A DNA stretch of 64,000 bases from Bifidobacterium saimiriisciurei. GTDB lineage: Bacteria; Actinomycetota; Actinomycetes; Actinomycetales; Bifidobacteriaceae. Numbering within the stretch: position 1 is the first letter of the stretch; every line of letters starts with the position of its first letter. Both the position numbers and the translations under genes were made by a program. Positions 52,937 to 58,906 of the stretch are shown one piece after another. The notes beneath the pieces were generated by a model. That model did no database searches. It was not told where the DNA came from and saw only the letters and a list, made by a program, of their open reading frames with translations. The stretch is from assembly GCF_010667655.1 (NCBI RefSeq), contig NZ_WHZU01000003.1, positions 95,542 through 159,541 on the forward strand, in the 5' to 3' direction.

Positions 52937-53959
52937 TCAGTCCTCGAAGGTGAGGACCAGCTTCTTGACCTGCTCGGGATGCTCGTGCATGAGGTCGATG
53001 CCCTCCTGCACCTTCTCGAACGGAATCACGTGGGTGACGAGGCCGTCGTCACCGATGACGCCTTCCTCCAGCAGACGGATGATGGGATCGAACTGGAAGG
53101 CCTGCAGGCGGGAGCCCACCACGGTGAGCTGCTTGGCCATGAACGGCTTCTGCGCAATCGGGACCGGGGTCCCGTCCATGCCGAGCACCACGATAGTGCC
53201 GGCCACGGAGACGAGGTCGAAGCTCTTCTGGAACGTCTGCGGCAGGCAGGCGGCATCGATGACGATATTCGCCATCTCCCCGCCGGTCCACTCGTACACC
53301 GCCTCGACCAAGTCCTCCTTCGCGGGATTGACCACCACGTCGGCGCCGCTGGCCTTCGCGAACTCCAGTTTGTCATCGACCACATCGGAGACCATGACCG
53401 TGGCGCCCTTGACCTTGCAGATGCGGGTCAGCGCAATGCCGATCGGACCGGCGCCGTGGATGAACACACGGTCCGCCGCCCCGACCTGGCCACGCGTGGA
53501 CGACTGTCCGGCGATGGTGTAGGGCTCGGCGAGCACGGCCGTGGTCCACGGGATGTCCTTGCGGATCTTGTGGGCCTGGATGTTCTTGATGACCAGATAC
53601 TCCTGCTGACCGCCGTCGACGTGCACGCCGTTGACCTTGAGATCCTCACTCACGTTCGGCATGCCGCGACGCACCGCATAGCTCTTGCCCGAATAGGTGA
53701 TCGGCTCGATGACGATGTGATCGCCCGGCTCGAGATCCTTGACGGCATCGCCGAACTCGACGACCTCACCGACCATCTCATGGCCCATCACACGCGGGAA
53801 CTTCGCGAACGGATTCTCTCCGGCGAGCATGTGTATGTCGGAACCACACACACCCACGGCGCGAATCTTCACCAATACCTCGTCCGCCGCCTTGATTTCG
53901 GGCATTGGACGCTCTTCGATGCGAAGATCATTGGGGCCGTAAACGACTGCTGCTTTCAT
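52937..53959 (-). CDS. Zinc-type MDR dehydrogenase lacking structural-zinc cysteines (copy 2)
   Basis: This 340-aa close paralogue of the protein at 40052-41074 has the catalytic site intact (C38 in VGVCGSD, H60-E61 in MGHEM) and the structural-zinc positions again S90, S93, V96 and S104. The identical central block (EPITYSGKSYAVRRG) shows recent common origin. GAAGGAAAG lies before the ATG. In this cluster it is the best candidate for the first oxidation of the free sugar to its lactone. It is divergent from the aldolase gene across a 500-nt control region. Confidence 0.85.
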   Translation of the reverse strand: MKAAVVYGPNDLRIEERPMPEIKAADEVLVKIRAVGVCGSDIHMLAGENPFAKFPRVMGHEMVGEVVEFGDAVKDLEPGDHIVIEPITYSGKSYAVRRGMPNVSEDLKVNGVHVDGGQQEYLVIKNIQAHKIRKDIPWTTAVLAEPYTIAGQSSTRGQVGAADRVFIHGAGPIGIALTRICKVKGATVMVSDVVDDKLEFAKASGADVVVNPAKEDLVEAVYEWTGGEMANIVIDAACLPQTFQKSFDLVSVAGTIVVLGMDGTPVPIAQKPFMAKQLTVVGSRLQAFQFDPIIRLLEEGVIGDDGLVTHVIPFEKVQEGIDLMHEHPEQVKKLVLTFED

Positions 53960-54459
53960 TGTTATGCTTTCCTTCCGTCTCGAAAATGAATGTTGCGTTC
54001 GTTTGATTCATCACTGAATTTCGAAACGGTCATTCACCCGAGACAAGCTGAGGAAAGCTGGTAATCAGGCATGTTGCGCCTGATAACCGCTTCACTGTCA
54101 ATCATGCGCACTCCTTTCACTTCTTCGTTGAAGCCGACGTGCATTACTGCATGCCATTGAAATTGATGGATATACCAATGATGAAATATCCTCAGACGAA
54201 GCCCCCCCCCCGAACAACTTCGTTCGGAAGGCAACGTCGGAGTACCTGCACACTCGTTGTATTTTTTGAATACATCTTGTATACAAGTTGTGTAATTAGA
54301 ATAACAGTTCGATAACGAAGCACCAAATCGTGATAGAAATATGTCAACGACACCAATGTTTTCAATGATGACGACGGCGTGTCGCATAACGGCAACCAGT
54401 CGTCGGCCAAGAGGAAAGCCTTCCCCGACCGCGACGCCCAAGCAAAGGAGCACACGAAC
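53960..54459. promoter_or_regulatory. Divergent control region, MDR dehydrogenase / aldolase
   Basis: This 500-nt AT-rich gap holds the perfect palindrome CTTGTATACAAG at 54276-54287, matching the TTGTATACAA-type sites used by many FCD-GntR proteins. A second TTGTATTTTTTGAATACA stretch lies 12-25 nt before it. A run of ten C occurs at 54202-54211. No gene is supported. Confidence 0.6.
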
Positions 54460-55356
54460 ATGACCGTACGATTCGAGGGAATATACTGCCCTTCCATCAC
54501 CATCACCCACGACGACGGCACACTCGACCTCGAATTATGGGGGGAACATCTCGACCACCTCATCGAAGCAGGAATCGACGGCGTGCTGGTCTTCGGCAGC
54601 ATCGGCGAATTCTTCGCGTTCCCGTTGGAGACGAAGAAGCGCGCGGTCGAATTCGCCGTACGGCATGTGGCCGGCCGCATGAGCGTGCTCGTCGGCATCG
54701 GCGACACGAACATCGACGACGTCGTCGACTTCGCGAAATTCTGCGAGCAGACGGGCGCCGATGCACTGGTGGCGGTCAGCCCCTACTACTTCGGCCCCAA
54801 CGACGCGGCCGCCGAACGGTATTTCACCACAGTGTCCAAGGCCACCGACCTGCCTGTCATCCTCTACAACTTCCCCGCCCGCACCGGCAACGACCTCAGC
54901 CCGCAGCTCGTGGCGCAGCTTCAGCGGCAGTGCCCCACCATCGTCGGCATCAAGGACACCGTGGACACCATCAGCCATACACGCAAGGTCATCAGCGCGG
55001 TCAGACCGGCGAATCCCGATTTCTCGGTGCTCTCCGGCTATGACGAGTACTACCTGGTCAACCGGGTCTCCGGCGGCAACGGCGTACTGTGCGGACTGAC
55101 CAATGTGGAGCCGGAGACGTTCGTCACCATGCACCGCGCATATCAGGCCGGAGACTACGCCACGGCGGTGAAGGCGGCCCAGCGCATCAGCCATCTCATG
55201 GCCATCTACGATTGCGCGGACCTGTTCATTTCGGCGATCAAGGGAGCCGTCAAGGCCAAGGGACTGCCGATCTCCACCCTCGTTCGCGAACCGGCCGTAC
55301 AGCTCACCGATGAACAGTACGAGACGATTCGCCAGCTGTGCCGGCAGGATGACTGA
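54460..55356 (+). CDS. DapA/NAL-family aldolase, probably 2-keto-3-deoxy sugar-acid aldolase
   Basis: This 298-aa TIM-barrel class I aldolase has the Schiff-base Lys in VGIKDTVD near residue 165 and the Tyr in VILYNFPARTG near 138. The N-terminal substrate loop reads FGSIGEF, where true DapA has GTTGE, favouring keto-acid aldolases. It should split a 2-keto-3-deoxy aldonate (for L-fuconate: pyruvate plus lactaldehyde). AAGGAG lies 9 nt before the ATG at 54460. A longer upstream frame lacks family similarity. It is the last step of the cluster pathway. Confidence 0.85.
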   Translation: MTVRFEGIYCPSITITHDDGTLDLELWGEHLDHLIEAGIDGVLVFGSIGEFFAFPLETKKRAVEFAVRHVAGRMSVLVGIGDTNIDDVVDFAKFCEQTGADALVAVSPYYFGPNDAAAERYFTTVSKATDLPVILYNFPARTGNDLSPQLVAQLQRQCPTIVGIKDTVDTISHTRKVISAVRPANPDFSVLSGYDEYYLVNRVSGGNGVLCGLTNVEPETFVTMHRAYQAGDYATAVKAAQRISHLMAIYDCADLFISAIKGAVKAKGLPISTLVREPAVQLTDEQYETIRQLCRQDD

Positions 55357-55429
55357 CAAGCGATTATCACAAATAGGGAACTCACCGAATCGCCGTAGCG
55401 ATGAAATTCGCAGCGTCAAACACCCGTCA

Positions 55430-55707
55430 ATGGACTACAGCACATTTTTAGAAAAGTGCATTGCAATTCATGAAAATCAGATGGATTCCGATGGACTGCG
55501 GCGCATATCGGGCATTTTGCAACGCAGTCCATCAAAAATCCGCAGGACGAAAACCAGAACCGTTGCAATTATGCGGTTTCTTGGCCACGGATGATTCTCG
55601 GCCGATGGACTGCGCCGTTTTTTCAACGAAAAACGCCGCAGTCCATGGGAATCAGGCCGATATCGATGGATTGCGACGCAAAACGGCGCATACACGACGC
55701 AGTCCAT
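55430..55707. repeat. Structured repeat cassette, locus 2: four 42-nt stem-loop units
   Basis: Units of exactly 42 nt lie at 55430-55471, 55491-55532, 55605-55646 and 55666-55707, with gaps of 19, 72 and 19 nt. This is the same layout as units 2-5 of locus 1. The third unit is identical to locus 1 unit 42269-42310 over all 42 nt, and the 72-nt spacer differs at only four positions. Both loci have the same orientation. The element sits between two convergent gene ends. Confidence 0.9.
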
Positions 55708-55723
55708 CGCGTCGGGTCAAAAC

Positions 55724-56182
55724 TCAGACCGGGACCTTGACGACGACCTTGCGGACGTGCTCGCGGCTGCCGGGGTTGGCGGAACAGCGCGGCTTGTGCG
55801 CGTCCTCCGGAGCGACCACGACGAACGAGCCGGCCTCGAGCAGCAGGCCGCCGTCGATGGCCGGATCGTCATACAGTGAAAGATCGGTGTCGTCGTCACG
55901 CTCGTGCAGCACGAGTCCGTTGCGCTTGCACAGGTACACGCGCTCGCGGCCCTCGATGACATAATGCACGTCGAAGAAATGATCGTGGGTCTCGAAACGG
56001 CCTTCGTCGGCCTCGCGGGTGTCGTATTCCTGCACATAGGCGACGCTGTGCGAGCCTTCGATCGGGTACGTGCCCGGCTCGAGCGATGAGAGCGCCGGGT
56101 CGCGCAGCCAGGCGTAGACGGTCTTGAATTCGTCGTCGCAGTAGTCGTATCGTTCCGCGGCGTCGATGCCAGCAGCGAACAT
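55724..56182 (-). CDS. YhcH/YjgK/YiaL-family (DUF386) protein
   Basis: This 152-aa double-stranded beta-helix protein carries the family motifs YPIEGSHSVAYVQEY, ETHDHFFDVHYVIEG with metal-binding His/Glu residues, and a late SFVVVAPEDAHKP. Family members act as sugar anomerases or mutarotases (NanQ for sialic acid) and YiaL accompanies the diketogulonate operon. Here it follows the aldolase convergently and may assist sugar ring interconversion. Substrate unknown. Confidence 0.85.
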   Translation of the reverse strand: MFAAGIDAAERYDYCDDEFKTVYAWLRDPALSSLEPGTYPIEGSHSVAYVQEYDTREADEGRFETHDHFFDVHYVIEGRERVYLCKRNGLVLHERDDDTDLSLYDDPAIDGGLLLEAGSFVVVAPEDAHKPRCSANPGSREHVRKVVVKVPV

Positions 56183-56608
56183 GTGGATTCCTTTCGTTCG
56201 ATGGTGGAATTATCCGCCGTCCACCTTACTCGGAAGAGACCCAAGGAATGGAATCGGTTTCACGAATCGGCGGCCACATGCCACCGGACGAATCGCACAG
56301 GGCAGGATTCCAATCGGAGCGATCAAAACCCCGAACGAAGCCACGGCCCGAACGGGACCGCAACCCAAAACGGAACCGCAACCCAAAACGAAGCAGCAGA
56401 TCAACTGGAGCCGCACTCCACCGAGGGAAAACAAACAGAGGCCCGGAACATCACGAGGATGTTCCGGGCCCCCTTGGGCTAATGGCCGTTAGGCCATACA
56501 TCCGGCACGGAATCATTTCGAAGGCGATTCCATGCCTTCAACTGCATGTGAAGAAGCTTGACCGGACACCAACCCAAGTATGAGAATCCCGGATTGGACC
56601 GTTACCGG
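56183..56608. other. 426-nt intergenic region
   Basis: No gene is supported. It holds two tandem copies of an 18-nt unit (starting ACCGCAACCC) at 56357-56392, and the terminator hairpin listed at 56440. Confidence 0.5.
56440..56470 (-). terminator. Terminator downstream of the InlB-repeat protein
   Basis: GGCCCGGAACATC pairs perfectly with GATGTTCCGGGCC, followed on the minus strand by a T-rich stretch. Confidence 0.8.
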
Positions 56609-58540
56609 TCAGGCGCGCTTGCGCAGCTGCAGGACGACGGCGGCACCGGCGAGTGCGACGACGGCGAACACGGCCACACCGGCGACGGCGGAACCGGTCT
56701 TGCTCAGGGTGGCACCGGTGTTCTGCTTTGCGGCGGCCTTCTTGGCCTCGGCCTGCTTCGTCTCGCTCTTCTTCGCTTCGGCCTTCTGGGCCGGGGTGAG
56801 GGTGGCGGCGGGCACGACCTTGGTCCACTGGGCCACGAGCTTGTACACGTCACCGCTCACGGTGTCCGTGGACTTCACTGCGGTGCCGTCCTTGTCGGTG
56901 CCGGTCTCGGCGTAGGCCCAGCCGGCCAGCTTGTAGCCGTCACGCTTGAGGGTGGAGGAGGTCGGCAGCTTGTCGAGGATGGTCTCGCCCTTGCCGAGCT
57001 GCAGGGAGAAGTCACCGGTCTCGCCATCGATGTTGCCGCCGTTCGTGTTGTACACGACCGTGTACTGGGCGACGTTCATGTTCGGGTCGACGTCCGCGGC
57101 ATCCCACAGCGCGACGATATGCTCGTCGGCGGAGAACACATCGTCCTTGCCGACGGTCGTGTTCGTGCCATGCGCCTTGGTGTCGGCGTAGTGCCAGCCG
57201 CGGAAGGTGTAGCCGTCACGCTTGAGCTCAGGCAGCACGGACAGCACGTTCTGGTTCTCGCCGACGGTGTACTGCACGTCACCGTACTGGCCCTTGAACT
57301 CGCCGTTCTGAATCTCGCCGCCGTTGGTGGACACGGTCAGCGTGTAGGTCTTGACGGAGGCGCCGGGATCGACCACGGACAGATCCCATGTGGCGTAGAC
57401 GGCGACGTCACCGGAGATGACATCGTTCTCGCCGACGGCGGTGGAGGTGCCGTGGCCCGTCGCATCGGCGTAGTGCCAGCCGTGGAAGTCGAAGCCGTCA
57501 CGCTTGAGCTCAGGCAGCACGGACGACAGCTTCTCGCCCTCGCCGACGGTGAGCTGCACGTCACCGGACTCGCCCTTGAACTCGCCGTCCTGGATGGTGC
57601 CGCCGTTGGTGGACACGGTCAGCGTGTAGGTCTTGACGGAGGCGCCGGGGTCGACGTCGGCCAGGTCCCACGTGGCGTAGACGGCGACATCGCCCTTGAC
57701 GACATCGTCGGCGCCGACGGCGGTGGAGGTGCCGACGGCCACGGTGTCGGTGTAGTGCCAGCCGCGGAAGGTGTAGCCGTCGCGCTTGAGCTCAGGCAGC
57801 ACGGACGACAGCTTCTCGCCCTCGCCGACGGTGAGCTGCACGTCACCGGACTCGCCCTTGAACTCGCCGTTCTGGATCACACCGCCCTTGGTGGACACGG
57901 TCACCGTGTGCGTGGTCACGCCCATGCCGGGATCGACCTCGGCGGCGGTCCACTTGGCGAACACGGAGACGTTGCCGGTCACCGTATCGGTAGCGCCGAC
58001 GGCCTTGCCGTTCTCGTAGTACCAGCCGCCGAACACGTAATCGAGACGGTTCAGCGTCGGCAGCGAAGCGGACAGGTTGGCGCCCTCGGTGAGGGTGAGC
58101 TGCACGTCACCGGACTGGCCGGCGAACTCACCGTTCTGGATCACACCGCCCTTGGTGGATACGATCACGGTGTGCTTGACGGGGGCCGGGGCGGCGACGT
58201 CCTTCAGCACGGCGTCGAGCGTGGCGCCGGGAACGCCGGCGACGTTCGTGGCCTTGAACTCGGGCTCGCCGATCTTGGCGCCGGTGTTCACGCGCTGGCC
58301 GTTCAGCGTCCAGTAATCAATGGCCTTGCCTTCCGGCACGTCAACGGAACGCTCGACGTTGGCGAATGCGGTGGCGACGGTCGCGTCGCAGCTGGTCTGA
58401 GATGCGACGATATACGTATTCACACGGAAATTGACCGTGCATTCATTTGCGGGGTTCTCTTCGGCCTGCGCGGTAAACGGTGCCGAAACCGTCAGAGCGG
58501 CCACTGCTGCGACACCCGCAATAACCTTCTTGAAACTCAT
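56609..58540 (-). CDS. Cell-surface protein with five InlB B-type repeats and LSKTG anchor
   Basis: This 643-aa protein has a signal peptide (MSFKKVIAGV start, cleavage near AQAEE) and a non-repeat region to about residue 135. Five repeats of 80-93 residues follow, each with a STKGG or STNGG strand, GDVQLTVGEG, LKRDGYTFRGWHY and a VAVYATWD end: the Listeria-Bacteroides/Flg_new fold. A Lys/Ala-rich linker is followed by LSKTG, a hydrophobic helix and RKRA. It is probably sortase-attached or membrane-anchored and adhesive (inference). Repeats 2-4 are highly alike, indicating recent expansion. GAGG lies 7 nt before the ATG. Confidence 0.88.
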   Translation of the reverse strand: MSFKKVIAGVAAVAALTVSAPFTAQAEENPANECTVNFRVNTYIVASQTSCDATVATAFANVERSVDVPEGKAIDYWTLNGQRVNTGAKIGEPEFKATNVAGVPGATLDAVLKDVAAPAPVKHTVIVSTKGGVIQNGEFAGQSGDVQLTLTEGANLSASLPTLNRLDYVFGGWYYENGKAVGATDTVTGNVSVFAKWTAAEVDPGMGVTTHTVTVSTKGGVIQNGEFKGESGDVQLTVGEGEKLSSVLPELKRDGYTFRGWHYTDTVAVGTSTAVGADDVVKGDVAVYATWDLADVDPGASVKTYTLTVSTNGGTIQDGEFKGESGDVQLTVGEGEKLSSVLPELKRDGFDFHGWHYADATGHGTSTAVGENDVISGDVAVYATWDLSVVDPGASVKTYTLTVSTNGGEIQNGEFKGQYGDVQYTVGENQNVLSVLPELKRDGYTFRGWHYADTKAHGTNTTVGKDDVFSADEHIVALWDAADVDPNMNVAQYTVVYNTNGGNIDGETGDFSLQLGKGETILDKLPTSSTLKRDGYKLAGWAYAETGTDKDGTAVKSTDTVSGDVYKLVAQWTKVVPAATLTPAQKAEAKKSETKQAEAKKAAAKQNTGATLSKTGSAVAGVAVFAVVALAGAAVVLQLRKRA

Positions 58541-58714
58541 AATTGGACCTCGACAGTACTTCCTACTATCTCCTTATATAAACCATCCCAATAGGAAGCC
58601 TTCGAAAATCCCCTGGGAGCTGCGCGACCCCTCTTCACTTGAACCGCACGGTGAAAAAAATACCCCCCCCCATGACAATCTCGTGATTAACGGCCGAATA
58701 CAAGCCGAATACAA
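58541..58714 (-). promoter_or_regulatory. Leader/promoter of the InlB-repeat protein with a 9-nt poly-C tract
   Basis: TATATA about 35 nt before the ATG is a plausible -10. A run of nine C (nine G on the coding strand) lies at 58663-58671, about 123 nt upstream of the start, where length change could alter transcription. Confidence 0.45.
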
Positions 58715-58759
58715 ATGGAGGGGCGGGCGCCGACGATGGTTCGGCCCCCGCCCCTCCAT
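58715..58759 (-). terminator. Strong hairpin downstream of pnp
   Basis: ATGGAGGGGCGGG and CCCGCCCCTCCAT pair with additional inner GCCGA/TCGGC pairing, a stem of about 18 bp. T-rich sequence follows on the minus strand. Confidence 0.75.
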
Positions 58760-58774
58760 GGGTCAGGTCACATG

Positions 58775-58805
58775 CGGATCCGTGAGAGGACCATCAGTCC
58801 TCGAA
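58775..58805. repeat. Downstream copy of the pnp 3'-end repeat
   Basis: 31 nt identical to 58876-58906, which spans the last codons and stop of pnp. The copies are 101 nt apart in the same orientation. Confidence 0.85.
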
Positions 58806-58821
58806 TGCCGAGCCGTCAAAC

Positions 58822-58842
58822 GGAGAGCCCAGTGGGCTCTCC
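58822..58842 (-). terminator. Hairpin between the pnp 3'-end repeats
   Basis: GGAGAGCCCA and TGGGCTCTCC form a perfect 10-bp stem with a one-base loop as drawn, so the terminal pairs must open. It lies 53 nt after the pnp stop, between the two 31-nt repeats. Confidence 0.6.
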
Positions 58843-58875
58843 TTAGGCGAGGGGAGCGACCGCCAAGGTCGCGCA

Positions 58876-58906
58876 CGGATCCGTGAGAGGACCATCAGTC
58901 CTCGAA
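58876..58906. repeat. pnp 3'-end copy of the 31-nt repeat
   Basis: Overlaps the last three to four codons and stop of pnp. Identical to 58775-58805. Confidence 0.85.

Noticed and set aside
54034-54713. Small minus-strand frames across the dehydrogenase/aldolase gap
   Set aside because: They overlap the promoter region, run through the poly-C tract and have no start signals or family resemblance.
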